In this document: positions 35,629 to 44,697 of the stretch, piece after piece
Layout of the letters: each line of letters begins with the position of its first letter
How positions within the stretch are numbered: position 1 is the stretch's first letter
Origin: Candidatus Melainabacteria bacterium
GTDB lineage: Bacteria; Cyanobacteriota; Vampirovibrionia; Obscuribacterales; Obscuribacteraceae
Direction of reading: 5' to 3'
DNA length: 64,000 nt
Assembly (NCBI GenBank): GCA_016716405.1
Contig: JADJWK010000002.1
Span: 1,054,001 to 1,118,000 of the forward strand
Made by a program: the position numbers and the translations under genes
The notes under the pieces: generated by a model
Told to the model about the DNA's origin: nothing
The model's database searches: none
The model's input: only the letters and a program-made list of their open reading frames with translations

Positions 35629-36370
35629 AATGCAGAGCCACCGAGCCGCCGGCCAGGGCGATATGGCGGACGTCGGTCATGCCGGCCTCCGCAAAACGCT
35701 TGCTTATCTCGTCGGGATCGGGATAAGTCGATTTTGATTCCGGCAAATAAGTATAGGCGGACCGGTCGTTTTGCAGGACCTGCCCGATAATCGGAACGAT
35801 GTTTCCGAAATAGAAGCGGAACGCCGGAGCGAAAAGAAAACCTCCGGGCTTGCCCAGGTCGAGATTGATCACCGCGCCTCCCGGGCGCACTACCCTGGCC
35901 ATCTCGGAGAGACCGCGGTCGAGATCGCTGAGATTGCGCAGACCGAAGCTGATTATGGCGCCGTCGAACTCGTCTGTGGCGAAAGGAAGATTCTGGGCGT
36001 CTCCCTGCCCGAACTCGAGCCGGGCTGCGATCTCGCCATCCCGTCTGGCTGATGCTTCCCGGACCCGGGCTACTTCGAGCATATTGCCGGAGAAGTCAAG
36101 CCCGACTACATGGTCTTCCGGACCGAGCCTTGCAGCGAGGCGGAGGGCGAGATCGCCGGTGCCGCAGCAGACGTCGAGAAATTTACCGGCGCGCTCTTTT
36201 CGAGCTTGAGCGGTCTTGCGCAGAAGCAGATCCACTGCCCGTCTTTTCCAGGCGCGGTGCATGCAGATGCTTATCGCATCGTTTGTCAGGTCGTATCGCC
36301 TGGCTATGCGCTCGAATTGAGCATGGACGAATCCATGCTTCTCCTCATCGGTCGGAAGGGTGAAGGGCAT
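35612..36370 (-). CDS. ubiE: demethylmenaquinone methyltransferase UbiE/MenG
   Basis: A 252-residue class I methyltransferase with the UbiE signatures FERIARRYDLTNDAISICMH (near residue 20), FLDVCCGTGDLA and FGLRNLSDLDRGLSEM. It methylates demethylmenaquinone or a ubiquinone precursor. It follows secG by three bases and overlaps lpxB by 17. The ATG at 36370 is taken as given by the family's usual N-terminal length. Confidence 0.92.
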   Translation of the reverse strand: MPFTLPTDEEKHGFVHAQFERIARRYDLTNDAISICMHRAWKRRAVDLLLRKTAQARKERAGKFLDVCCGTGDLALRLAARLGPEDHVVGLDFSGNMLEVARVREASARRDGEIAARLEFGQGDAQNLPFATDEFDGAIISFGLRNLSDLDRGLSEMARVVRPGGAVINLDLGKPGGFLFAPAFRFYFGNIVPIIGQVLQNDRSAYTYLPESKSTYPDPDEISKRFAEAGMTDVRHIALAGGSVALHYGKVQ

Positions 36371-36373
36371 GGC

Positions 36374-36607
36374 TCAGTGGATGAATCCGAATCCGAGAAG
36401 CAGGCAGCATATGAGAAAAGCGATGGACATTCCCCAGGTCAGCCGATCGAGACCGGCTTCGGCGCCGCGCTTACCCGAGAACATCGAGGCTGTGCCGCCT
36501 ATACCGCCCAGCCCTTCGCCCTTTGGCGAGTGCAGGAGAATCAGGATTATGATTCCCATGGCCAGAAGGGTCGTCAGTATCAAGGTGGCGATGTAAAGTG
36601 GGCTCAT
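36374..36607 (-). CDS. secG: protein translocase subunit SecG
   Basis: A 77-residue SecG with two membrane helices (about 4-26 and 56-76) and the family's loop LLHSPKGEGLGG then SMFSGKRG. It assists SecYEG in export. A longer frame to 37270 exists but the extra part is antisense to the histidine kinase gene, so I take the ATG at 36607. It is first in the secG-ubiE-lpxB-msbA operon; a -10 TATAAT on this strand lies at 36657-36662. Confidence 0.9.
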   Translation of the reverse strand: MSPLYIATLILTTLLAMGIIILILLHSPKGEGLGGIGGTASMFSGKRGAEAGLDRLTWGMSIAFLICCLLLGFGFIH

Positions 36608-36656
36608 GTCTTGTCTTGTCTTGTCCGGGGGCTTTCTTTCAGGTAAAGCAGATTCG

Positions 36657-36662
36657 ATTATA
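36657..36662 (-). promoter_or_regulatory. candidate -10 box of the secG operon
   Basis: TATAAT on the minus strand, preceded by CGC, would start transcription near 36650, about 43 bases before secG. I see no good -35 at the usual distance, so this is a -10 call only. Confidence 0.4.
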
Positions 36663-36784
36663 GCGTATGGGCCCCGGCTCCCGGGCGCCTTTCCGGTCGG
36701 GCTTGGCCAATCGTCACCTCGGAGCGGTCGCTTGATGGTAGAGTAGATTAGATACTGATTATTCCTGATAAGAGTCTGTCCGGC

Positions 36785-39019
36785 GTGCAGGATCTGACCG
36801 AGATAAGAGTGCTTCTGGCGGGAGGCGACAGGGAGCTTCTGGCGGAGGTCAGAGATTGCCTGGTGGATTTCAGTCGATGTGTGGAGCTTGCTGAAAGCCC
36901 TCGCGATTGCATGTCCAGGTTGAAAAGCGGAGACGCTGATGTTGTTCTTGTCGATCAGGCGATCCTGAGCAAGGACCCCGGGCAGGCTCTGGGCTTCATC
37001 CGCGCTTCGGCGCCGCGAAGCGCGATACTGTGCCTGGTGCCCGACGCCGGTGAAGACGAAGCTCTTGCGCTCATCCGGCTCGGGGCTGACGAAGTGATTA
37101 CCCGGGAAGAGCTCCGGGATGGAAAGCTCAGCCGCATCGTCGGTCGTGTCTGGCAACGCTCCAATGCCGGGGTGCAGATGACCTCGCAGATAAGCGATTT
37201 CGTTCTCACCCATAGTTTCGACGGCATTCTCACCCTCGATCTGCAGAACCGGGTGCTCCTGTGGAACCATGCCATGGAGCGCATGTTCGGGCGCAAGCGT
37301 GAAGATGTTCTGGGCAAAGTCGCTGTGGATGTTCTGCCTTTCGAAGGACTTGGCGGCGAGATCGCCAGAGCCGTATCGGGTCTCTCTTTTGCGGGCCAGA
37401 TGAGACGCTATCTACTGCGCGGGGTGATGCGGGTATATCGTCCCTACTATTCGCCCCTGACCAGCAGGTCCGGCCAGGTCATAGGCGCCATGGCGATCTT
37501 CCGCGACATGACCGAGGAGCTCAGCGCCGGGCAACAGATCAAAGAGCTGAAAGAGCGGGTGGACAAGCTTGCCGACACCGTTCCGAAAATGGTCTGGATG
37601 GCTGGCGTCGATGGTGTCCGCAATTATTTCAACAGCCGCTGGGCGGATTTCACCGGGGTCAATGTCGAGGCCCTCGCCAACGACGGCTGGCTTGTCGGCG
37701 TCCATCCCCAGGACAGACCCAATTATGTTGCTGTTCTTCGAAAGGCTTTAGATGAACGCGAGAACTTCCACGTCGAGTACAGGATGCGCCGTCATGACAA
37801 TTCTTTCCGCCGCATTCTCGATTCCGGAACGCCCCTCATGGGACCTGACAAGGAGTTTCTGGGTTTTATAGGCACCTGCACCGATATAAGCGAAACCGGC
37901 ACCACCCAGCACCGCATCGAGACCAGGCAACTCGCCAGGCTCTGGAGCGAGACCGGCGACTATCAGCCGCGGTCGATGAGAGAGACTGCCTCATCCACCA
38001 TGGAGGATGCTCCAATCGGTGTCTGGAAGCTGGATAGAGACCTGGTGATTACGAAAGCCAGTCGAGCGGTGGCGGATCAGCTCGGTGTAGAGCCTTCGAA
38101 CCTGGTGGGTCTGCCTTTCGTGGAAGTGGTGGGATCGATTCCTCGAGAGTCTCTCGAGTCGGTGCTCACCGAGCAGACTACTGTACAGCTCACGGCTCAC
38201 CGTGTGGATCTCGGCCAGGGTGACGACAAGAAGTCGGTGCTCTGGGATCTTGCTGCCTGGCCACTCAAGGACAAGAGCAAAGCGGTCATCGGAGTTTGCG
38301 TGAGCACCATCGAGGTCGATGAGAAATCCAGCAACGACAAGCTCAAAGAGGACTTCATCGCCACTCTCGTTCACGACCTGAAAACTCCTCTCATAGGAGC
38401 CGATCGAACCCTGGAGCTGATGATAGGCGGTGCTCTGGGCGAGGTGGACTCGGGTCAATCCGAGGTGCTGAGCATGTTGAGGCGCAGCAACCAGGGTCTG
38501 CTTCGAATGGTTCAGAACCTCATCGAGGTTTACCGGTACGACTTCAGCAAAGCCGATCTGGCCAGCGATTCCATATCGCTTTTCGACATCGCCACGGAAT
38601 GCTCCCGGGAGCTTGCTGCCGTAGCCGAGCAGAAAGGCGTCAACCTCGAGACCGGTCTCTCCGCCGGGCAGGGATTTATGCTCGGCGATGCCCTGGCTTT
38701 GAAGCGAGTTTTTCTCAATCTTCTCGACAATGCCATCAAATTCACCCAGGCAGGAGGAAAAGTCAGGTTATGGGGCGAGGAGACACCGAATCAGGTGACA
38801 GTCTATGTGAAGGATTCGGGAATCGGCATAGACAGGGAGGACCTCGGCAAAGTCTTCGAGCGGTTCTGGCGCAGTGAGAAAGGCCGGGGTCAGGCAGTGG
38901 GAACCGGGCTCGGGCTCTACCTCTGCAAACAGATCGTCGACGCTCACAGCGGCGAGATCAAAGTGGAGAGCGAGCCCGGTATCGGTACTGTCTTCAGTGT
39001 TATGATTCCGAAACGCTAG
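36785..39019 (+). CDS. PAS-domain sensor histidine kinase with receiver-like N-terminus
   Basis: A 744-residue soluble kinase starting at GTG. Order: a receiver-like domain (about 1-120) that keeps a VLVDQ Asp but has GGD for the usual acidic pair and no clear Lys, so it may be a pseudo-receiver; PAS domains (about 135-250, 265-375, 405-505) with NSRWADFTG; HisKA with FIATLVHDLKTPL (His about 531); and an ATPase domain with FLNLLDNAIKF, DSGIGIDREDLGKVFERF and GTGLGLYL. It has no membrane segment, so it senses a cytoplasmic signal. No response regulator lies next to it. It is divergent from secG. Confidence 0.88.
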   Translation: MQDLTEIRVLLAGGDRELLAEVRDCLVDFSRCVELAESPRDCMSRLKSGDADVVLVDQAILSKDPGQALGFIRASAPRSAILCLVPDAGEDEALALIRLGADEVITREELRDGKLSRIVGRVWQRSNAGVQMTSQISDFVLTHSFDGILTLDLQNRVLLWNHAMERMFGRKREDVLGKVAVDVLPFEGLGGEIARAVSGLSFAGQMRRYLLRGVMRVYRPYYSPLTSRSGQVIGAMAIFRDMTEELSAGQQIKELKERVDKLADTVPKMVWMAGVDGVRNYFNSRWADFTGVNVEALANDGWLVGVHPQDRPNYVAVLRKALDERENFHVEYRMRRHDNSFRRILDSGTPLMGPDKEFLGFIGTCTDISETGTTQHRIETRQLARLWSETGDYQPRSMRETASSTMEDAPIGVWKLDRDLVITKASRAVADQLGVEPSNLVGLPFVEVVGSIPRESLESVLTEQTTVQLTAHRVDLGQGDDKKSVLWDLAAWPLKDKSKAVIGVCVSTIEVDEKSSNDKLKEDFIATLVHDLKTPLIGADRTLELMIGGALGEVDSGQSEVLSMLRRSNQGLLRMVQNLIEVYRYDFSKADLASDSISLFDIATECSRELAAVAEQKGVNLETGLSAGQGFMLGDALALKRVFLNLLDNAIKFTQAGGKVRLWGEETPNQVTVYVKDSGIGIDREDLGKVFERFWRSEKGRGQAVGTGLGLYLCKQIVDAHSGEIKVESEPGIGTVFSVMIPKR

Positions 39020-39032
39020 CAGGCAGGAGAAA

Positions 39033-39470
39033 TCAGGCAGATGGCCTGGGCGTCTCGCCGTCGAGATAACGCTGCAGGATGATGGCTGCGGCCTGCATGT
39101 CCACGAGAGCTTTCTTGTTGCCGGTCTTGACGCCCTGGATCGTGAGGGTACGGATTGCGCCTACTGTTGACAATCGCTCATCCTCATAGACCACCGGCAG
39201 ACCTGTCGCTCTTGCCAGCTTGCTGGCGAATGAGCGGACTTTTTCCGCCTGGTCCCCGGAGCTGCCGTCCATGTTGAGGGGAAGACCGACCACGATCTGC
39301 ACGGCGCCGTGTCTCCTGGCTATGCCTTTGACCCGGCTGACATCTTCTCTGGTATTGGTGCGCTCGATGGTCTCGAGTCCTGCCGCCGTGATACCCAGCG
39401 GATCGGATATGGCGATCCCGATGCGTCTGTCGCCGATGTCAAGTCCGATTATCCGTGGCTTTTCACTCAT
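39033..39470 (-). CDS. ruvX: RuvX/YqgF Holliday junction resolvase-like nuclease
   Basis: A 145-residue RNase H-fold protein with IIGLDIGDRRIGIAISD (first catalytic Asp), IVVGLPLNMDGSSG and VYEDERLSTVGA, the YqgF family motifs. It acts in 16S rRNA 5' processing and possibly recombination. I take ATG 39470; an ATG at 39509 would add 13 residues and is less like the family. It converges with the histidine kinase gene and is divergent from the SixA-like gene. Confidence 0.9.
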   Translation of the reverse strand: MSEKPRIIGLDIGDRRIGIAISDPLGITAAGLETIERTNTREDVSRVKGIARRHGAVQIVVGLPLNMDGSSGDQAEKVRSFASKLARATGLPVVYEDERLSTVGAIRTLTIQGVKTGNKKALVDMQAAAIILQRYLDGETPRPSA

Positions 39471-39524
39471 TGTTGTGATTCTACATCCGAAATACCATAA
39501 TGTCAGCATGGAGGATCAGCGCCG

Positions 39525-40034
39525 ATGAAGATATACGTGGTCAGGCACGGAGTGCCGGTGGACGGTCTGACAGCCGAGATCAGAACAGACGCGGAAAGAC
39601 CGCTTTCGGAGCGGGGTATCGTCGAGACGAATATGGTGGCATCGGCTCTCAAGACCCTGGGCGCCAGACCCGATCCCATCGTCTCCAGTCCTCTGGTGCG
39701 AGCCTGCCAGACCGCCGATATTTTTCAGGAGCACCTGGAAGGAGAGCGTCTCCTGAGCGGCAGTCTCGCTCCCGGTGGCGCTCCGGATGAGGTTTTCAGC
39801 TTTCTCTCCAAATACGAGGACAGACCCGAGATCATGGTGGTCGGCCACGAGCCGGATGTCGGTGATCTGGTCAGCGCCCTGGTCGGCGGTAGCAAGCAGT
39901 TTTGCATGCCGTTCAAGAAAGGCGCCGTCTGTTGCATAGAGGTTGCCGACATGCCTCCGGTTCTGTCCGGAGGCATTGTCTGGATGCTCAATCCTGCCGT
40001 CATCGGGGCTTTCTTTCAAGTGAAGCAACCTTAG
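39525..40034 (+). CDS. SixA-like phosphohistidine phosphatase
   Basis: A 169-residue histidine phosphatase of the SixA group. The phosphorylated His is in the start MKIYVVRHG, and the second in VVGHEPDVGDLVS. It ends 4 bases after a Lys-Gln-Pro. SixA removes phosphate from histidine-phosphotransfer proteins, so a link to the nearby histidine kinase is possible but not shown. Short, single-domain, cytoplasmic. Confidence 0.86.
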   Translation: MKIYVVRHGVPVDGLTAEIRTDAERPLSERGIVETNMVASALKTLGARPDPIVSSPLVRACQTADIFQEHLEGERLLSGSLAPGGAPDEVFSFLSKYEDRPEIMVVGHEPDVGDLVSALVGGSKQFCMPFKKGAVCCIEVADMPPVLSGGIVWMLNPAVIGAFFQVKQP

Positions 40035-40073
40035 GCTATTATGGTAGCGGACTGAATTACCGGGGTTTTTGCT

Positions 40074-41006
40074 TTGGAGCTAATCGACAAATACAGGGGC
40101 AGCTTGTTCGGCCTGGCCATAGGCGATGCTATGGGAGCGCCGCTGGAGTATCTGGAGCCGGGAAGCTTCGAGCCGGTTACTGATATGACCGGTGGTGGCG
40201 TGTTCAAACTGCGCGCCGGAGACTGGACCGACGATACCTCCATGGCGCTTTGCATGGCCGAAAGCCTCATCGAATGCCGCGGTTTCGATCCCTCCGATCA
40301 GATGGAGCGCTATCTCAAGTGGTATCACAGCGGCCATCTGAGCAGCCAGGGCTGGTGCTTCGATGTCGGCACGGTCAACCGCAAGGCTCTGCTCAATTTC
40401 GAGAGCACCCGCCAGAGCTTCAGCGGGCTCACCGACGAGAGCTCCGCCACCAACGGCTCGATCATGCGCCTGGCGCCGATGGCCCTGGCTTATGCCGCGC
40501 AGCCCACCCGGGCGCTGGATTTTGCCGGAGAGAGCTCGCGCACCACTCATGCTCATCCCTGGTGCATCGACGCCTGTCGTTATCTATGCTCTCTGATTCT
40601 AGGAGCCTTGCAAGAAGAAGTCGGCAAGGACGAGCTCCTCTCGCCTCTTTATTCTCCGGTAAAGGAATACTGGGCGCACCGGCCCCTCTGCCCCGAGATC
40701 GAGGCGATTGCCCGGGGGTCCTTCAAAGAGAAAGAGCCTCCAGAAATAATGGGCGACGGCTCGGTTATCAACAGTCTCGAAGCGGCACTCTGGGCCTTCT
40801 ACAAATCCAGCTCATTCGAGGAAGGATGTCTGCTGGCCGTCAATCTGGGATTCGACGCCGACTCCACCGGCGCAGTCTATGGACAGCTCGCCGGCGCCTT
40901 TTACGGCGAGGCCAACCTGCCGGCTTCCTGGCGCTCGCGTCTTGCCCTGGGTCATGTGATCCGGCGTTATTCCGAGCAGCTTTTCGCTCTATCGCAAACC
41001 ATGTGA
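40074..41006 (+). CDS. ADP-ribosylglycohydrolase family protein
   Basis: A 310-residue DraG-like hydrolase starting at TTG. Metal ligands are visible in GLAIGDAMGAPLE (about 13-25), GDWTDDTSMAL (about 49-59) and GFDADSTGAVYGQLAGA (about 262-278). DraG-type enzymes remove ADP-ribose from proteins or nucleic acids using two Mg ions. It is 39 bases after the SixA-like gene and may share its transcript. No ADP-ribosyltransferase is apparent in the window. Target unknown. Confidence 0.9.
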   Translation: MELIDKYRGSLFGLAIGDAMGAPLEYLEPGSFEPVTDMTGGGVFKLRAGDWTDDTSMALCMAESLIECRGFDPSDQMERYLKWYHSGHLSSQGWCFDVGTVNRKALLNFESTRQSFSGLTDESSATNGSIMRLAPMALAYAAQPTRALDFAGESSRTTHAHPWCIDACRYLCSLILGALQEEVGKDELLSPLYSPVKEYWAHRPLCPEIEAIARGSFKEKEPPEIMGDGSVINSLEAALWAFYKSSSFEEGCLLAVNLGFDADSTGAVYGQLAGAFYGEANLPASWRSRLALGHVIRRYSEQLFALSQTM

Positions 41007-41049
41007 GTAATGTACTAAAATCTGAATTCAATCCCTAGAGGTTAATTCA

Positions 41050-42216
41050 GTGAGAAAACCCGTTCTCTTGACCGCCGCCCTCGCGGTCTCTTCCTCGGTA
41101 TCTTTTTTGTTCTGTGCGCTCCAGGCCCTGGCGGCGCCTGAGGTCTTCGGCAATCTGAGCTTCCCTGAAGCTCAGGCGAAAGCAAAGAAAGAAGGCAAGC
41201 TCCTTCTGGTAGATTGCACAGCCTCCTGGTGCGGACCCTGCAAGATGATGGACGAGCAGACCTGGTCCGACAGCAGCGTCAGGGAAGCCCTGGAGAAAAA
41301 ATTCGTAGCCGTCCAGATCGATGTGGACAAGGAGAAAGAGCTGGCGAAGTCCCTGGGCATACAGGCCATGCCTACTCTGATTCTCTTCGGCGACGGCGGC
41401 CAGAAAGAGGTCGATCGGGATCTGGGCTTCAAGGATCCGAAAGAGCTGATTTCCTGGCTGACCTCAGCGGGCTCCGGCAAATCCAAAGTCGATCGCCTCA
41501 AGGACGCGGTCACTGCCGCCGACGGCAAAGGCGGCGAGAGCGAGGCGAAAGCTCATTTCGAGCTGGGCGCCTATTATCTCGAGAGCGGCAAGAACGAGGA
41601 TGCCGCGGACCAGTTCATCTGGCTCTGGAGCAATAGCCCGATGGGCAAAGAAGAGATGATGAAGATGAGGCGATCCATGCTTGCCGGACTTCTCTCAAGG
41701 GTCGCGGGCCGCAGCGCCGAGGCGAAGAAGAGAATCTCGACTCTTCGTGATGGCGCAGAGAAGGAAGACCGTCTTTCCTGGGCTATTCTCAACACCGTTC
41801 TGGCGGAAGACGACAAGACCCTTTCCTGGTTCGACGCCATCGCGGACAGGCCTGAGAAGGAGAAGGCCTATGGCGACCTCAAGCCCGGTCTCGAGAACAT
41901 GCTCCTCAACCGCGGACGTTTCAAGGATGTTGGAACCTTCGGGATGCAAAAGCCTCTCGAGGAGCTCGATGAGCTCGAGGCCGAGTCGAAAAAGCTTGCT
42001 GATGCAGTGAAGAGGAAGTTCGGCGATAACATTCCGCCAAACCTCGACTTCGATCCTTTCGTCAACAACGCCGGGGTAGTCTATGCCTGCCTCGTGGCTG
42101 CCGGCCGAGACGACGAGGCCAAGCAGGTCTACGATCGCTGTCTGAAGATGCGTGACTCGGACCAGATGAAAGAGACGCTCAAGAAAGCCGCCGAAGAGGC
42201 TGCCAAAGCAAAGTAG
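41050..42216 (+). CDS. exported thioredoxin-domain protein
   Basis: A 388-residue protein starting at GTG, with a signal peptide ending near Leu-Ala-Ala (about 29). A thioredoxin domain follows (about 32-140) with the active site WCGPCK (Cys61, Cys64) and the cis-Pro strand QAMPTLIL. The C-terminal 240 residues are helical and charged, with TPR-like stretches. It would act as a periplasmic thiol oxidoreductase. No disulfide-relay partner is adjacent. Confidence 0.85.
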   Translation: MRKPVLLTAALAVSSSVSFLFCALQALAAPEVFGNLSFPEAQAKAKKEGKLLLVDCTASWCGPCKMMDEQTWSDSSVREALEKKFVAVQIDVDKEKELAKSLGIQAMPTLILFGDGGQKEVDRDLGFKDPKELISWLTSAGSGKSKVDRLKDAVTAADGKGGESEAKAHFELGAYYLESGKNEDAADQFIWLWSNSPMGKEEMMKMRRSMLAGLLSRVAGRSAEAKKRISTLRDGAEKEDRLSWAILNTVLAEDDKTLSWFDAIADRPEKEKAYGDLKPGLENMLLNRGRFKDVGTFGMQKPLEELDELEAESKKLADAVKRKFGDNIPPNLDFDPFVNNAGVVYACLVAAGRDDEAKQVYDRCLKMRDSDQMKETLKKAAEEAAKAK

Positions 42217-42268
42217 GATTGTTCAGGAACTAAATCCGGACCAGAACGTCTTTGCAGGATATCTTCGG

Positions 42269-43235
42269 ATGAATCGTCCTGTCGGAGGCGCTCAGAGTTT
42301 TATGCACGTCTTGCTCAAGGCCGCGGCGTTCAGTCTATTGCTCCTGGGAGCCACGACATTCAATCAGGTTGCCGAAGCCGGTGAGACCAGGCTGAGAAGA
42401 CCGACGGTGCTGTATGGAGCGGCGCAACGGATAGACGAGGTCGAGGGCGAGACTGTTGATGAGGGTAGAGGCAGGCTTCTCAACGCCAGTGTCGACTCGC
42501 TTTTCCCGGAAGCGAAAAGACCCCCGGCGCCGCCGCTATCGGGAACGCTGGTGGAGACTGGCTTCGAGCCGCTCGCCAGGCGCGATCTTGTGGTCTTCGT
42601 GGACAAGTCCTTCTCGATGAACACGAGGGACTGCCCGCATACGGCAGGGGAGATTCCGGTGAATGATCGCTCCCCGGGCTTTCTGGGTGGCAATCCCGGC
42701 TCCATCAGCCGCTGGCGCTGGACGGCCCGGTCAGACTATGAGTCTCTCCCGCGAGCTTGCGTCAGTAAAGCCGGAAGGCTTCAGGCTGGTTTTATTCAAC
42801 GACTGGCGTACTGTCCATGACAGTGTCAAACCGGCGGATATTCCGGCGATTTTCATGAGCACCAAAGTCGGTGGCAGCGAGAATACCGTCGTCTTTCTCG
42901 CCGAGGAGCTCAATCAGTACATGGCCCGTAAAAGGCAGAATCCCGAAGGCACCCGTCCACTGACCGTGGTCATTCTCACCGATGGGCTTCCGGATGATCG
43001 TGCCAATCTTCCTTCTGTTCTGATTCAAGCAGCCAATCAGATGGCTTCACCGGCGGACATAAAAGTCCTTTTCATTCAGGTCGGACAGTCGGACAAAGGC
43101 GGCGATTTTCTAGCCGGACTGGACGACAATCTCGTGAGCAAAGGAGCCCGATACGACATAGTCGATCACCGGTCCTTCGACGAGGTGGTCCGGACCGGAG
43201 TCGGACAGGCAGTCCTCGAGGCTATCAAAGAATAG
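42269..43235 (+). pseudogene. exported VWA-domain protein, interrupted by a frameshift
   Basis: Two frames make one gene. The first (42269-42820) has a signal peptide and the start of a VWA domain, with the MIDAS motif VDKSFSM (Asp112, Ser114, Ser116) followed by a Cys after the motif. The second (from about 42732) continues with QTMSLSRELA, VFLAEELNQYM and VVILTDGLPDD. Removing one T near 42731 gives TAR then QTMSLSREL, a good fit. VWA domains bind metal ions and proteins. The break could be real loss or a sequencing or assembly error; no obvious +1 slippery site is present. A full product would be about 320 residues. Confidence 0.72.
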
Positions 43236-43274
43236 TGAAAAGAACAGCGAAAAGAACAGCGAATTCTCTCTTCT

Positions 43275-44138
43275 TCAGTCTTGAGACCAGCCCTGGGGCT
43301 GCTCGCCTGTTCGACCGGTAGCCTGGCTCGCCTGGTTGTCTGGCGGGCTCATGGAGCCTACTTTCGGATCCGAAACGCTATCCGGGTGGTGCGCACCTCT
43401 GCCGAGGTTCTTGATGCCTCGACCGAGCTTTTCGGCACCGTGAAGGGCGCCGCTGCCCAGGGCCTCCGCACCCCTGACGGCCCCCTGGCCGACTCTCTCT
43501 GCTCCCCTTCCCAGGACCTCGACGCCTTTGACAGCACCACCGCCGACTTTTTCCACGCCTTTGACGGCGCCGCCGCCGAGCATCTCGACGCCTTTGACAG
43601 CACCGCCGCCGACTTTTTCGACGCCTTTGACGGCGCCGCCGCCGAGCATCTCGACGCCTTTGACGGCACCGCCGCCGACTTTTTCGACGCCTTTAACGGC
43701 ACCGCCGCCGACCATCTCGACGCCTTTGACGGCACCGCCGCCGACTTTTTCGACGCCTTTGACGGCGCCGCCGCCGACTTTTTCGACGCCTTTGACGGCG
43801 CCGCCGCCGAGCATCTCGACGCCTTTGACAGCTCCGCCGCCGACTTTCTCGACACCCTTAACCGAATCGGTGATTATGCCGTGGTTCTCTTTGAAGCCAG
43901 GAGCCGGCGCTTCCTTTGAAACAGGCTGTTTGACGGCCGGGCTTTCGGGATTCTCGTCTCTGACGATGCCCTCGGCTGCTTCTTCGAGCTCTGCTTCTTC
44001 TCTGGGATCGAGAGGGGCAGAATCGCTTTCGCTGTCTCTGGGCACTTCGATGGCGGGGCGCAGCTCCTGGGCAAAGGCTCGCTGACCGAAAACGGTGGCG
44101 AGGGCAAGAGCGAGGCTGATAGAGAGTTTCATTTTCAT
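43275..44138 (-). CDS. exported 11-residue repeat protein
   Basis: A 287-residue protein with a signal peptide (cleavage near Ala-Phe-Ala-Gln, about 21) and an acidic linker, then 11 near-identical copies of an 11-residue unit VKGVEKVGGGA (residues 91-211), alternating with VKGVEMLGGGA, followed by degenerate copies (ERVGQGAVRG, EALGSGALHG, EKLGRGIKN). A period of 11 with Val/Val/Ala hydrophobic positions suits an amphipathic 11/3 helix as in synuclein or apolipoproteins, which lie on lipid surfaces. I know no family. It converges with the VWA pseudogene. Confidence 0.72.
   Translation of the reverse strand: MKMKLSISLALALATVFGQRAFAQELRPAIEVPRDSESDSAPLDPREEAELEEAAEGIVRDENPESPAVKQPVSKEAPAPGFKENHGIITDSVKGVEKVGGGAVKGVEMLGGGAVKGVEKVGGGAVKGVEKVGGGAVKGVEMVGGGAVKGVEKVGGGAVKGVEMLGGGAVKGVEKVGGGAVKGVEMLGGGAVKGVEKVGGGAVKGVEVLGRGAERVGQGAVRGAEALGSGALHGAEKLGRGIKNLGRGAHHPDSVSDPKVGSMSPPDNQASQATGRTGEQPQGWSQD
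43506..43868 (-). repeat. 11 tandem 33-bp repeats
   Basis: Exactly 363 bases hold 11 in-frame 33-bp units that encode VKGVE(K/M)(V/L)GGGA. The DNA repeat is contiguous, with no spacers, and differences are mostly single bases between the EKV and EML types. The repeat number could vary by slippage without breaking the frame. Confidence 0.9.
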
Positions 44139-44226
44139 GCCCGGATTATAGAACGATTCCGATGATCAGTAGATTAACTGTCTCACCGGAGGGGATTGCC
44201 TGAAGGCGCGGGATTAGCATGGGTCT

Positions 44227-44673
44227 ATGCATTCATATGTGTTAACAATGTGGTTCCTGCTCGCACTCTTCTGCCTGAGAGTTCTCGGCCAGCTCTTCGT
44301 CTGCCTCGGTCTGGCTCCCGCCCTCCCCGCTTTCGACCAATGGCAGTCGGGGCTCTTGCCTTATCCGTGCCTGGTTTTCTTCCAGATCCTGATCATCGTG
44401 CTCTACACCAGGGTGTGTCTCGATCTCAGTTTCAAGAAAGGATTTTTCTCCCGGGCCCATCCTGAGCTGACCCGGACGCTCAGACCCCTTGCCCTGGCCT
44501 ATTTCTGGTCCATGCCCGTGAGGTACTGCATCTATATGGCTCTTTTCCCTGAGGCACGCTGGATGCACGGGACGATCCCGATTGTTTTCCATATGGTCCT
44601 GGCGGGATTCCTTCTCTGCTATGCGGCCATGACCGGGGAATTAGAGCGGCAGGCAGAAGGGAATATTTCCTAG
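44227..44673 (+). CDS. four-helix membrane protein of unknown function
   Basis: A 148-residue protein with four hydrophobic segments (about 5-30, 45-66, 86-108 and 116-137). It has a basic loop with KKGFFSRAHPELTR. An in-frame ATG seven codons in (44248) is also possible. It starts 24 bases before the second kinase and so may be the first gene of that operon. I recognise no family. Confidence 0.65.
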   Translation: MHSYVLTMWFLLALFCLRVLGQLFVCLGLAPALPAFDQWQSGLLPYPCLVFFQILIIVLYTRVCLDLSFKKGFFSRAHPELTRTLRPLALAYFWSMPVRYCIYMALFPEARWMHGTIPIVFHMVLAGFLLCYAAMTGELERQAEGNIS

Positions 44674-44697
44674 GAGAGTCTATTCCCGGAGCGATCC

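Noticed and set aside
43236..43274. Repeat GAAAAGAACAGC twice between convergent genes
   Set aside because: Too short and no other copies; probably a local duplication.
43506..43868. CRISPR-like array
   Set aside because: Units are contiguous without spacers and lie in a coding frame.
43528..44085. Plus-strand Pro/Thr repeat frame in the 11-mer region
   Set aside because: It is the antisense of the 33-bp repeat; the minus frame has the signal peptide.
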